Of a DNA stretch of 32,538 nucleotides, positions 14,798-23,175 are shown piece after piece. Source of the stretch: an uncultured Lysobacteraceae bacterium. Its GTDB lineage: Bacteria; Pseudomonadota; Gammaproteobacteria; Xanthomonadales; Xanthomonadaceae. The first letter of the stretch is position 1; each line of letters begins with the position of its first letter. The position numbers and the translations under genes were made by a program. Below the pieces are notes generated by a model, which was not told the DNA's origin, ran no database searches, and saw only the letters and a program-made list of their open reading frames with translations. The stretch lies in the NCBI GenBank assembly GCA_937897645.1, contig CALCNV010000009.1, positions 1 to 32,538 of the forward strand, read 5' to 3'.

Positions 14798-16048
14798 ATG
14801 AATACGTCCGCCGAACTGCTCAAAGAACTCCGCATCGACCGCAAGGCACCGCCTGCACCGCCACCGTCGCGTCGCGGGCTGTGGACCGGCCTGGCGATTG
14901 CCGTGGTGGTGGCGCTGCTGCTGGCCGCGGGCTGGTTCCTGTTTGGTCGTGACAAGGCCATCGAAGTCAGCACCGCGCCCACCGCGGCCATCAACGCGGG
15001 CACCACCTCGGCCTCGGTGCTGGATGCCAGCGGTTACGTGGTCGCGCGGCGCATGGCCACGGTGTCGTCCAAGATCACCGGCCGGGTCAAGGAAGTGCTG
15101 ATCGAGGAAGGCCAGCGCGTCGAGTCCGGCCAGGTCATGGCCCGCCTGGATCCCGTCGACGCCGATGCACAGCGCCGCCTGTACACCTCGCAGTTGTATG
15201 CCAGCCGCAGCCAGGTGAACGGCGTGCAGGCGCAGTTGCGCGAAGCCGAAGCCAACGCCACCCGCCTCGGCTCGCTGGTCAAGCAACAGCTGGTGTCGAA
15301 GTCGCAGTACGACCAGGCCATCGCCCAGCGCGATTCCCTGCGCGCGCAACTGGTCAGCAGCCAGCGCAACGTGCAGGTCGCGCAGGACCAGCTCAGCATC
15401 GCCGGCGACCAGGTCGACAACACCATCGTGCGTGCGCCGTTCGCCGGCGTGGTCATCGCCAAGGCCGCGCAGCCCGGCGAAATCGTGTCGCCGCTCTCCG
15501 CGGGCGGTGGCTTCACCCGCACCGGCATCGGCACCATCGTCGACATGGATTCGCTGGAAGTGGAAGTGGAAGTGGGCGAACAGTTCATCGGCCGCGTGCA
15601 GCCGAAGATGCCCATCGAGGCCACCTTGAATGCGTACCAGGACTGGAAGATCCCCGGCGAAGTCATCGCCATCATCCCCACCGCTGACCGCAGCAAGGCC
15701 ACGGTGAAGGTACGCGTGGCGCTGGACGTGAAGGACCCGCGCATCGTGCCGGACATGGGCGTGAAGGTCAGCTTCCTGGAAGCCGCCAAGCCCGCCGGCG
15801 CGGAAAAGAAGAACGAAGGCGTGCGCGCCCCCGCGATGGCCATCGTGTCGCGCGGCGAGGCCGATGTCGTGTTCGTAGTGGGTGATGACGACACCGTCGA
15901 GCAGCGCAGCGTCAAGCTGGGTCGCGAGATGGGCGAAGACCGCCAGGTACTGCAAGGCCTGTCCGCAGGCGAATCGGTGGTGCTCAATCCAACGGAGGCG
16001 CTGAAGGACGGCATGAAAGTGAAGATGGCGGAGGACGCCGCCGAATGA
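14798..16048 (+). CDS. Efflux periplasmic adaptor subunit (HlyD/AcrA/MacA family membrane fusion protein)
   Basis: A 416-residue protein. A cytoplasmic N-terminus (residues 1-27) precedes one membrane anchor (28-48, WTGLAIAVVVALLLAAGWFL). A lipoyl half-motif follows (ASGYVVARRMATVSSKITGR ... EEGQRVESGQVMARLDP), then a coiled-coil hairpin of about 70 residues (QLYASRSQVNGVQAQLREAE ... LRAQLVSSQRNVQVAQDQLS) and the second lipoyl half (IVRAPFAGVVIAKAAQPGEI). Beta-barrel and membrane-proximal domains complete it. It would link an inner-membrane ABC complex to an outer-membrane TolC-like channel, which is not in the window. The start is ATG 14798 (MNTSAELL). It leads an operon with the ATPase and two permeases (17058-20363). 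Confidence 0.92.
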   Translation: MNTSAELLKELRIDRKAPPAPPPSRRGLWTGLAIAVVVALLLAAGWFLFGRDKAIEVSTAPTAAINAGTTSASVLDASGYVVARRMATVSSKITGRVKEVLIEEGQRVESGQVMARLDPVDADAQRRLYTSQLYASRSQVNGVQAQLREAEANATRLGSLVKQQLVSKSQYDQAIAQRDSLRAQLVSSQRNVQVAQDQLSIAGDQVDNTIVRAPFAGVVIAKAAQPGEIVSPLSAGGGFTRTGIGTIVDMDSLEVEVEVGEQFIGRVQPKMPIEATLNAYQDWKIPGEVIAIIPTADRSKATVKVRVALDVKDPRIVPDMGVKVSFLEAAKPAGAEKKNEGVRAPAMAIVSRGEADVVFVVGDDDTVEQRSVKLGREMGEDRQVLQGLSAGESVVLNPTEALKDGMKVKMAEDAAE

Positions 16049-16069
16049 CGCTCCGAGCAAGGAGAGCCC

Positions 16070-16258
16070 ATGTACTACATTGAAATCACCCTGTTCCTGA
16101 TCGGCCTGGTGCTGCTGGTAGTGGGCTACCGCAGCCGCAACCGCAACGTGATGCTGAGCGCCGCCATCATCCTGTTCATGTCGGCAGCCGTGGACAGCCT
16201 GGTGGGTGGGTTCCTTGAGGGGTACCGGGAGTCGGAGGCGAGTCAGCAGGCGAGTTAG
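16070..16258 (+). CDS. Unknown 62-residue membrane protein in the efflux operon
   Basis: A 62-residue protein with two hydrophobic stretches, about 4-21 (IEITLFLIGLVLLVVGY) and 29-48 (VMLSAAIILFMSAAVDSLVG), joined by a basic loop RSRNRN and ending in a polar ESEASQQAS tail. A good AGGAGA lies six bases before the ATG and the gene begins 21 bases after the adaptor's stop, so I regard it as real. I do not recognise the family. Its position between the adaptor and the ATPase suggests a small accessory subunit of the exporter, in the manner of AcrZ or KdpF. That is inference. After it the operon is interrupted by about 800 bp of repeats. Confidence 0.75.
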   Translation: MYYIEITLFLIGLVLLVVGYRSRNRNVMLSAAIILFMSAAVDSLVGGFLEGYRESEASQQAS

Positions 16259-16321
16259 CTTCAGGAGTAGATGGATCGCGGCGTGATTTCTTTCACTGTG
16301 ACGCGAACAACGGAAGAGGGC

Positions 16322-16377
16322 TCTTGGTTCTTGGTTCTTGGTTCTTGGTTCTTGGTTCTTGGTTCTTGGTTCTTGGT
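16322..16377. repeat. Eight exact copies of heptamer TCTTGGT
   Basis: A perfect 8 x 7-bp tract, the same heptamer (shifted register TTCTTGG) as at 8148-8272. Perfection implies recent expansion or active homogenisation. A length not divisible by three and the lack of a start context rule out coding. Confidence 0.95.
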
Positions 16378-16379
16378 TT

Positions 16380-16880
16380 GGCCTCCTCCCTTGCGAAGCA
16401 GGGGAGGACTGAGGAGGGGTGCTCTTGCTCTTGCTCTTGCTCTTGCTCTTGCTCTTGCTCTTGCTCTTGATCTTGATCTTGCTGCTTCTCCATTGCCCCA
16501 TTCCCCGTGAGACGCGGCAAGTGGGTCGGGACAAACCCCGCAGGGGCGGCGCACATGGATGTGCGTCGTTTCCGTAGACACAGAGCCTGCCCCGTACTTG
16601 ATACGGGGATGTGTCTTACGGAAATTCCCGGCCCACTTGCGAACCCAACGGCTCCATCGTTGGGCGCGACGCAGGGTGGCTTTCTTTTGGTTACTTTTCT
16701 TTACCGTTCAAAGAAAAGCATGCCCTGAGCTTGTCGAAGGGTGACTCGCGCAAAGCGCGAAGTGCTTTTCAACAGCGAAGCTGGTAAACGCTTTTTGCGT
16801 AAGCAAGAGCAGAACAAAGAACAAAGCAAGATCAAAAGCACCCCTCCTCAATCCTCCCCTGCTTCGCAAGGGAGGAGGCC
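16380..16880. repeat. Large inverted repeat with 44-bp arms
   Basis: Arms at 16380-16423 and 16837-16880 differ at one base. Each arm holds the hairpin CCTCCCTTGCGAAGCAGGGG followed by a GAGG..GAGGGGTGCT tail, and the tails point inward. The 413-base centre starts with GCTCTT hexamers and ends with degenerate AAGAGC-type hexamers, so the symmetry extends beyond the arms. No transposase is encoded. Confidence 0.85.
16421..16480. repeat. Hexamer tandem repeat GCTCTT x8 plus GATCTT x2
   Basis: Eight exact GCTCTT units (16421-16468) followed by two GATCTT units. It abuts the left arm of the large inverted repeat. Related degenerate units in the reverse orientation occupy 16801-16835 and 16885-16990. 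Confidence 0.95.
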
Positions 16881-17057
16881 AAAGCAAGAGCAACGCTGGA
16901 GCAGAAGCAAAGCTGGAGCAAGGCAACGGCAAGGCAGCAGCAAGGCAAGAGCAAAAGCGAGAGCAGAAGCAAGAGCAGAAGCAAGATCAAGATGGATCCC
17001 AGCTTGCGCTGGGATGACGGCTAGAAAAAAATCCGACTGGTTCAAAGGAAAACACAC

Positions 17058-17744
<687 letters not shown>

Positions 17745-17767
17745 GCGAGGAGCAAATGGCGAAGGGC

Positions 17768-17849
17768 AGGAGTGAGTGGAGAGGAGTGAGAAGTGAGTAA
17801 AAGCACGCTTCTTCCCCTACTCACTCCTCACTCCTCTCCACTCACTTCT
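17768..17849. repeat. 32-bp inverted repeat between ATPase and permease genes
   Basis: Arms 17768-17799 and 17818-17849 (two mismatches) with an 18-base loop, built from GAGTGAG-like units (AGTGAGTGGAGAGGAGTGAG). In mRNA it would form a long, stable, purine/pyrimidine-segregated hairpin inside the operon, 30 bases before the permease start. It could cause partial termination or stabilise the upstream message. Confidence 0.85.
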
Positions 17850-17878
17850 TGGCTTCAAGCTCCCTACTGGAGACACAC

Positions 17879-19039
17879 ATGAAATATTTCTCCCTCATCT
17901 GGTCCGCCCTGTTCCGCAGCAAGACGCGCACGTTCCTGACTTTGTTGTCAGTGATCGCCGCGTTCCTGCTGTTCGGACTGCTGGATTCGGTGCGCGTGGC
18001 CTTCAACAGCGGCGGCAGCGTAGCCGGTGCGGATCGCCTGGTCGTGGCCTCGCGGCTGTCGATCACGCAGATGCTGCCCTACAGCCTGCTGCCGCAGATC
18101 CAATCGACGCCCGGCGTGAAGAAGACTGCGTATGCGGCCTGGTTCGGCGGCATCTACCAGGATCCGAAGAACTTCTTCCCGAACTTTTCCGTCAGCCCGG
18201 ATTACTTCGAGATGTACCCGGAGTACGTGGTCAAGCCGGAACAGCTGAAGGCCTGGCAAAACGAGCGTACCGGCGCCATCGTCGGCGCGAACCTGGCCAA
18301 GCGCCATGGCTGGAAAGTCGGCGACACCATTCCCCTGCAGGCGACCATCTTTCCGCAGAAGGACGGCAGCAACGCCTGGCCGCTCAAGCTCAGCGGCATC
18401 TTCGAAGTGGCGGATGACAAGCGCAAGGGCGAAGAGAACACGCTGGTGTTCCACTGGAAATACTTCGATGAAGCCAACCAGTACGTCAATGGCAACGTCG
18501 GCTGGTACATGGTGAAGCTGGACAACATGGACCATGCCTCGCGCGTGGCCAAGGCCATCGACGCCATCTCGCTGAACTCCGACCACGAAACCAAGACCCA
18601 GACCGAACAGGCGTTCAACCAGTCCTTCGCCAAGCAGTTCGCGGACATCGGCCTGATCGTGACCGCGATCATGGCGGCGGTGTTCTTCACCCTGGTGCTG
18701 CTGACCGGCAACACCATGGCGCAGGCAGTGCGTGACCGCATCCCGGAGTTGGCGGTGTTGAAGACGCTGGGCTTCACCAACGGCACGGTGCTGACCTTGG
18801 TGTTGGTGGAATCGGTGCTGTTGATCGTGCTCGGCGGCGTGATCGGCATGGGCCTGGCGGCGATCATCATTCCAGCGGTAAGTGCGATGAGTGGCGGCAT
18901 GATCGCGCTGGGCGGCATCCCCAAGGAAACCTGGTTCGTCGGGCTGGCCCTGATGGTAGGCATCGGCATCGTGGTCGGCGCGTTGCCGGCGATGCGCGCG
19001 ATGCGCTTGAAGATCGTCGATGCGCTGGCCGGACGCTAA
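17879..19039 (+). CDS. FtsX/MacB-type ABC permease 1
   Basis: A 386-residue permease. The first helix is near residues 18-40 (FLTLLSVIAAFLLFGLLDSV). A periplasmic MacB-like domain follows (about 45-255, with SRLSITQMLPYSLLP and VGANLAKRHGWKVGDTIPLQ). Three C-terminal helices lie near 258-284, 300-330 and 350-373 (GLALMVGIGIVVGALPAM), with the conserved RIPELAVLKTLGFT loop that couples to the ATPase. I choose ATG 17879 (MKYFSLIW), with GGAG six bases upstream. An in-frame ATG at 17849 would lie in the hairpin. It is probably half of a heterodimer with the following gene. Confidence 0.92.
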   Translation: MKYFSLIWSALFRSKTRTFLTLLSVIAAFLLFGLLDSVRVAFNSGGSVAGADRLVVASRLSITQMLPYSLLPQIQSTPGVKKTAYAAWFGGIYQDPKNFFPNFSVSPDYFEMYPEYVVKPEQLKAWQNERTGAIVGANLAKRHGWKVGDTIPLQATIFPQKDGSNAWPLKLSGIFEVADDKRKGEENTLVFHWKYFDEANQYVNGNVGWYMVKLDNMDHASRVAKAIDAISLNSDHETKTQTEQAFNQSFAKQFADIGLIVTAIMAAVFFTLVLLTGNTMAQAVRDRIPELAVLKTLGFTNGTVLTLVLVESVLLIVLGGVIGMGLAAIIIPAVSAMSGGMIALGGIPKETWFVGLALMVGIGIVVGALPAMRAMRLKIVDALAGR

Positions 19040-19049
19040 GGAGAATCCC

Positions 19050-20363
19050 ATGAAGAACAAACAATGGTTGTGGAACCTGCTGTCCATCGTGCTGCTGGTG
19101 GTGGGCCTGGTGGTCTGGATCATGCTGCCGTGGCAAGGCGTCCTTGCGGTCGCCGTGCTGCTGGGCCTGTGGCTGGCCTTCACGCGCACCGGACGCCTGG
19201 CGCTGGCCGCTGCCCGCATCGGCATCGCCAGCCTGCCGCAGCGCTGGGGTGCGTCCAGCGTGATCATCGTCGGCATCGCCGGCGTGGTCGGCGTGCTGGT
19301 GGCGATGCTGGCGATGGGCGAAGGTTTTTCCGCCACGCTGAAACAGACCGGTAGCGACAACACTGCGATCATCCTGCGCGGTGGTTCGCAGGCGGAAACC
19401 AATTCGGTGATCACGCGCGACCAGGTGCCTTTGCTGGGCACGCTGGCCGGCATCCGCAAGGACGCGAGTGGCAAGCCGATCCTTTCGCCCGAACTGTCGC
19501 AGGTGGTCAACCTGCCCACGGCGAGCAGCGGCGAAGATGCCAACGCGCAGTTCCGTGGCGTCAGCGATGCCGCATGGGCGATCCGTCCACAGGTGAAGAT
19601 CATCGAAGGACGCAAGTTCAATGTGGGCCTGCGCGAACTGATCGTCGGCCAGGGCGCGAAGAACCAGTACCGCGGCATGGACGTGGGCAAGACCGTCAAG
19701 CTGGGCAACCAGGAATGGACGGTGGTCGGTGTGTTCGCCTCCGGTGACGCACACGACTCGGAGTTGTGGACGGACATCGAAACGCTGTCGTCCGCCTACG
19801 ATCGCCGTGCGTACCAGTCGGTCACCGTCGGCGTGGAAGGCAAGACCGGCTTCAAGCAGTTGACCGACGCACTGGCCAACGATCCGCGCCTGAAGCTGGA
19901 TGCCGCGACCACGCGCGACTACTACAGCAAGCAGTCGGCCGGCCTGGCCAAGCTGATCAAGATCCTGGGCACGGTGATCGGCACCATCATGGCGATCGGC
20001 GCGGTGTTCGGCGCGTTGAACACCATGTACGCCGCCGTCGCAGGACGCGCGCGCGAAATCGCGACCATGCGTGCGATCGGTTTCCGCGGCACGCCGGTGG
20101 TGATGGCGGTGATGCTGGAAACCATGCTGCTCGCGCTGCTGGGTGGATTGCTGGGCGGTTTCCTGGCCTGGGTGATCTTCAACGGCTACAGCGTGGCGAC
20201 GCTGGGCGCGAACTTCAGCCAGGTCGTGTTCCAGTTCAAGGTCTCGCCGGAACTGTTGTGGACCGGCCTGAAGTGGGCACTGGGCATCGGCCTGGTCGGC
20301 GGCCTGTTCCCGGCACTGCGTGCGGCACGCCTGCCGGTGACGGCAGCGCTGCGCGCGACGTGA
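19050..20363 (+). CDS. FtsX/MacB-type ABC permease 2 with an extra N-terminal membrane region
   Basis: A 437-residue permease. AAGGAGAA lies just before the ATG at 19050, ten bases after the previous stop. Unlike its partner it begins with two additional hydrophobic segments (about 9-27 LLSIVLLVVGLVVWIMLPW; 30-48 LAVAVLLGLWLAFTR). The usual first helix follows (about 68-90, ASSVIIVGIAGVVGVLVAML), then the periplasmic domain and three C-terminal helices, with REIATMRAIGFRGTPVVMAV as coupling loop. The two permeases are diverged paralogues and most likely heterodimerise. A terminator follows at 20370. Confidence 0.92.
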   Translation: MKNKQWLWNLLSIVLLVVGLVVWIMLPWQGVLAVAVLLGLWLAFTRTGRLALAAARIGIASLPQRWGASSVIIVGIAGVVGVLVAMLAMGEGFSATLKQTGSDNTAIILRGGSQAETNSVITRDQVPLLGTLAGIRKDASGKPILSPELSQVVNLPTASSGEDANAQFRGVSDAAWAIRPQVKIIEGRKFNVGLRELIVGQGAKNQYRGMDVGKTVKLGNQEWTVVGVFASGDAHDSELWTDIETLSSAYDRRAYQSVTVGVEGKTGFKQLTDALANDPRLKLDAATTRDYYSKQSAGLAKLIKILGTVIGTIMAIGAVFGALNTMYAAVAGRAREIATMRAIGFRGTPVVMAVMLETMLLALLGGLLGGFLAWVIFNGYSVATLGANFSQVVFQFKVSPELLWTGLKWALGIGLVGGLFPALRAARLPVTAALRAT

Positions 20364-20369
20364 TTGATG

Positions 20370-20402
20370 GAAGTGGCGACGGTTCACATCGCCACTTCTT
20401 TG
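20370..20402 (+). terminator. Rho-independent terminator of the efflux operon
   Basis: A perfect 10-bp stem (GAAGTGGCGA at 20370-20379, TCGCCACTTC at 20389-20398) with a 9-base loop, followed by TTTGT, seven bases after the permease stop. The T-run is short. Confidence 0.75.
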
Positions 20403-20841
20403 TAGATCCGAGCTTGCTCGGATGTTCTTCGCATGAAATCAAGAGCTCGCCCGACATACAAACACGAATAGATAGATCGTCATCGCGGCGAAAGCCGGGA
20501 TGACGTTCTTTTTTTTTGTAGATTCGAGCTTTCCCGGATGCTTTCAGCGGGCGACCAAGAGCATCCGAGCAAGCTCGGATCTACAAAGATCAAATGGATC
20601 TATCCAGCTATCCGCGCTCAACCGCGGCCGGATGTTCTTCGCATGAAATCAAGAGCTCGCCCGACATACAAACACGAATAGATAGATCGTCATCCCGGCG
20701 AAAGCCGGGACCCAGCGTTCCGTCGAACTGACAGATGGATCCCGGCTTTCGCCGGGATGACGTTCTTGTTTTTTGTAGATTCGAGCTTTCCCGGATGCTT
20801 TCAGCCGGCGACCAAGAGCATCCGAGCAAGCTCGGATCTAC
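20402..20841. repeat. GTAG-headed REP units with core GATCCGAGC-tt-GCTCGGAT
   Basis: Units at 20402-20424, 20518-20540 (diverged) and 20562-20584 (inverted). The last two are copied at 20775-20797 and 20819-20841 by the tandem duplication. The first and third form a 23-24 bp perfect inverted repeat. Interspersed are GTCATCCCGGCGAAAGCC-type hairpins. This fills the 483-bp gap 20364-20846; no ORF is credible. Confidence 0.8.
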
Positions 20842-20884
20842 AAAGATCAAATGGATCTATCCAGCCATCCGCGTTCAACCGCGG
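20419..20884. repeat. Tandem duplication that includes the 3' end of mocA
   Basis: Copy 1 (20419-20627) and copy 2 (20629-20884) are about 97% identical, offset 210 bp. Copy 2 has 47 extra bases (20711-20757), which complete a CCCGGCgaaaGCCGGG-type hairpin pair; copy 1 lacks them. Both copies end with the last codons and stop of the mocA-like gene, so copy 1 carries a non-functional tail of that gene at about 20590-20627. Confidence 0.85.
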
Positions 20885-21464
20885 TACGCACATCCTCGGG
20901 TGTATCCAGGTCGAACTGCAATTCACTGGCGTCCAGCAAATATATCGATTCGCGCGGCAGTCGTTGCAGCACTGCACGCAAGCCACGATCACCCACCAGA
21001 TCGCGTGCAGCAGCCAGCACGACCGGACTGACCACCACCGGAATCCCCAACCCCTCACCATGCAAGGTCGCCGCACATGCGGAACCTGATACAGACGCGC
21101 CATCAAGCAAGTCGCGCAAATGCGACACCTGCAAAGCCGGCTGGTCGCAGCCCAGCAACAGGCAAGGCATCTGGCTGCCCGCGAGCGCACTCGCCGCCGC
21201 ACGCACGCTACTGGCGAGCCCTTCTTCCCACGCCGTGTTGAAGACGACCTCCACGTCGAGATCCGTCACCGCAGCACGCACCGCACCTGCATCGCCGCCC
21301 ACGACCAACAACACACGCGCAGGCTGCGTGGCCAAGGCCATGCGCACCGCACGATGCACCAGCGTTTCGCCATCGCGCGCCAGCAATTGTTTGGATCGGC
21401 CCAGCCTGCGACTGCCACCCGCCGCCAGCACCACGGCCACATGCGGAAGCGGCAAGCTGCTCAT
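20847..21464 (-). CDS. mocA: MocA-like molybdenum cofactor cytidylyltransferase (NTP transferase)
   Basis: A 205-residue GT-A fold nucleotidyltransferase with the nucleotide-binding loop VVLAAGGSRRLGRSKQLL at 11-28 and the metal-site region LLLGCDQPALQ near 101. MobA/MocA proteins join a nucleotide to molybdopterin. MocA makes the cytosine dinucleotide form used by xanthine dehydrogenase-family enzymes such as IorB. The neighbouring xdhC and iorAB genes support MocA over MobA. The ATG overlaps the xdhC stop by four bases. Its last dozen codons have been duplicated downstream (20590-20627), which leaves this copy intact. Confidence 0.88.
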   Translation of the reverse strand: MSSLPLPHVAVVLAAGGSRRLGRSKQLLARDGETLVHRAVRMALATQPARVLLVVGGDAGAVRAAVTDLDVEVVFNTAWEEGLASSVRAAASALAGSQMPCLLLGCDQPALQVSHLRDLLDGASVSGSACAATLHGEGLGIPVVVSPVVLAAARDLVGDRGLRAVLQRLPRESIYLLDASELQFDLDTPEDVRTAVERGWLDRSI

Positions 21465-22426
21465 TGCGGGAACCGGTAAGCCTGCAGCTGCGCCGCAATG
21501 CTCAGCGCAATCGCTTCCGGTCCCTGCCCGCCCAGCTTCAGGCCCACCGGCGAACGCAGCCGCGACTGCAATGCGTCGCGTGCAGCGGCAGGCAGCACGC
21601 GGAACAGATCGTCCTTGCGCCGCATCGGTCCTAGCAGGCCGATGAAGGAAATATCGACACCCGCGAGTGCAAACAACGCTTCACGATCCATCTCGAAATT
21701 ATGGTTCATCACCAGCGCCGCATCGAACCGCCGTGCATCGAGCGATGACAACGCAGTCTCCGGCGACGCTTCGATCACCAGATCTGCATGCCGTGCTTCC
21801 ACCTGCCAGCGTGCGCGGCGTTCGACCAGCGTCGTCATCCAGCCCAGGCTGCGCAACAACGGCAACAGCGTCGGCGTTTCCGGGCCTGCACCGAATACGA
21901 GTACACGCGGCGGTGCGGCGACCTGCACCTGCCATTCGCGCTTTTCCATCGCCGATGCGTCGTGCGTTGCTACTTGCAACTGCCATTGCCTGAGCAACCC
22001 AGCGACCTCAGCCGACACATCGCCATCAACGCCGATTTGTAACTGCAACGGCTCGCGCGATTCACGCCAGGCCTCCACCAGCGCCGGCCAGTCGTGCAAT
22101 TGCGCCAGCGGCAACAAGGCGAGGCGCAGACGCCCGCGACAGCCCAGCGCGGAACCGCCAATCAGGTCTTCATCCTCGCGCGTATCGATGTCCATCCACT
22201 CGATCCGCGACTGCGCCACGGCATCGCGCGCGCGCTGTTCTATTTCAGGTTCAAGGCAACCGCCACTCAACCAACCCACCTGCCCTTCGCACGCACCGAA
22301 CAAGGCCATGGCACCCGCACTGACATAGGTCGAGCCTTCGGTGTCGATCACCACGGCCAAGGCCGCCGGATCCCCACGTTGGTGCGCGACTGCGGAGGTT
22401 TCCAGGAGATGTCGGTGGCTGCTCAT
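21461..22426 (-). CDS. XdhC/CoxI family molybdenum enzyme maturation factor
   Basis: About 321 residues. The N-terminal XdhC domain has PAALAVVIDTEGSTYVSAGA and GWLSGGCLEPEIEQRARDAV. The C-terminal Rossmann-like half has VLVFGAGPETPTLLPLLRSL, ALVMNHNFEMDREALFAL and ISFIGLLGPMRRKDDLF. XdhC proteins bind sulfurated molybdenum cofactor and insert it into hydroxylases of the xanthine dehydrogenase family, here presumably IorB. I use ATG 22426 (MSSHRHLLETS). Upstream in-frame starts at 22447 and 22465 exist and none has a clear ribosome binding site. It is divergent from iorA and translationally coupled to mocA. Confidence 0.9.
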   Translation of the reverse strand: MSSHRHLLETSAVAHQRGDPAALAVVIDTEGSTYVSAGAMALFGACEGQVGWLSGGCLEPEIEQRARDAVAQSRIEWMDIDTREDEDLIGGSALGCRGRLRLALLPLAQLHDWPALVEAWRESREPLQLQIGVDGDVSAEVAGLLRQWQLQVATHDASAMEKREWQVQVAAPPRVLVFGAGPETPTLLPLLRSLGWMTTLVERRARWQVEARHADLVIEASPETALSSLDARRFDAALVMNHNFEMDREALFALAGVDISFIGLLGPMRRKDDLFRVLPAAARDALQSRLRSPVGLKLGGQGPEAIALSIAAQLQAYRFPQ

Positions 22427-22456
22427 AGGCGACAGACGATGGACCATGCCATGCAA

Positions 22457-22467
22457 GGTTGGCAACC
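22457..22467. promoter_or_regulatory. Short palindrome GGTTG-g-CAACC in the xdhC/iorA divergent gap
   Basis: An 11-bp interrupted palindrome in the roughly 95-bp gap between divergent xdhC and iorA. It could be an operator shared by both operons. It is short enough to be chance and no regulator gene is adjacent. Confidence 0.2.
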
Positions 22468-22521
22468 CGTGGTGGCGGTAGTAAGGTGCAGATCACCCCA
22501 GCCGTCGCCAGGGATTCCCCA

Positions 22522-22977
22522 ATGAAATTGCACGTCAACGGTTCCGAGCGCGAAGTCGATGCGCCTGCGGACATGCCTCTGCTCTGGGTCCTGCGCGACC
22601 TGATGAACCTCACCGGCACCAAGTTCGGTTGCGGCATCGCCCAATGCGGCGCCTGCACCGTACATATCGACGGCGCGCCGTTGCGCGCCTGCATCACCCC
22701 GGTATCGGCAGTGGCGGGAAAGAAGATCACCACCATCGAAGGCCTGTCCACCGACGGCCAGCATCCCGTGCAACAGGCATGGGCCGAGTTGGACGTTGTG
22801 CAGTGTGGATATTGCCAGTCCGGACAGATCATGTCGGCGGTGGCCTTGCTGGCCGTGATCCCGACACCCAGCGACACCGATATCGACCAGGCACTGTCCG
22901 CCAACCTCTGCCGCTGCGGCACCTATCCGCGCATCCGCGCCGCGGTGCATCGTGCGGCGGAGTTGGACAAGGGTTGA
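22522..22977 (+). CDS. iorA: Small [2Fe-2S] subunit of a molybdenum hydroxylase (IorA-like)
   Basis: A 151-residue protein. The plant-ferredoxin-type cluster uses Cys37, Cys42, Cys45 and Cys57 (FGCGIAQCGACTVHIDG ... RACITP). The helical second cluster uses Cys95, Cys98, Cys130 and Cys132 (QCGYCQSGQ ... LCRCGTYPRI). This is the full set for the small subunit of the xanthine dehydrogenase/aldehyde oxidase family. There is no FAD subunit in the cluster. Two-subunit members of this type, such as isoquinoline 1-oxidoreductase, pass electrons to a cytochrome instead of NAD. The start is ATG 22522 (MKLHVNGSERE). It has no signal peptide, so export would be by hitchhiking on the Tat-signal-bearing large subunit. 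Confidence 0.92.
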   Translation: MKLHVNGSEREVDAPADMPLLWVLRDLMNLTGTKFGCGIAQCGACTVHIDGAPLRACITPVSAVAGKKITTIEGLSTDGQHPVQQAWAELDVVQCGYCQSGQIMSAVALLAVIPTPSDTDIDQALSANLCRCGTYPRIRAAVHRAAELDKG

Positions 22978-22980
22978 TTG

Positions 22981-23160
22981 AGCCCCTCTCCCACCGGCGC
23001 CCGAAGGGTGTGCAGGGCTGAGAGGGGTTGGGGGTGAGGGTCCGGCGAAGTCAGCAATGTCCAAGATCATCATGGCTTCGCCGCACCCTCATCCGTCGCT
23101 TCGCGCCACCTTCTCAGCCCTGCACTCCCGTTGGTCGCCGGCGGGAGAAGGGAAACATAG
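22981..23160. repeat. Dispersed intergenic repeats between iorA and iorB
   Basis: CCCCTCTCCCACC is followed by an insert and by GAGAGGGGTTGGGGGTGAGG. Further on come CCCTCATCCGTCGCTTCGCG and CACCTTCTCAGCCCTGCACT with GGGAGAAGG. The first is the palindrome family of 363-385 with an insertion. The second matches repeats at 31023-31212. They place about 200 bp between two genes whose products form one enzyme. Confidence 0.7.
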
Positions 23161-23175
23161 AAACGGAGATCCACC

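Larger units (their letters stand above)
16259..17057. other. 799-bp repeat-filled gap inside the efflux gene cluster
   Basis: Contents in order: the heptamer tract (16322-16377); the left arm of a 44-bp inverted repeat (16380-16423); the hexamer tract (16421-16480); nested hairpins around 16509-16645, including a GCAAGTGGG/CCCACTTGC pair and CCCCGTA/TACGGGG; the common TGAGCTTGTCGAAGGG repeat near 16727; GCAAGA-rich degenerate hexamers; the right arm (16837-16880); more degenerate GCAAGAGCA units to about 16990; and a CCAGC-ttgc-GCTGG hairpin near 17000. The shadow ORFs here are low-complexity and I do not call them genes. Confidence 0.8.

Noticed and set aside
16261..16581. ORFs rich in Arg-Ala or Gln-Glu repeats around the hexamer tract
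   Set aside because: They are translations of GCTCTT and TTCTTGG tandem repeats; several frames are open at once.
16504..16744. Small ORFs around the 16.5-16.7 kb hairpins
   Set aside because: Overlapping frames within dispersed repeats (including the TGAGCTTGTCGAAGG repeat), without ribosome binding sites.
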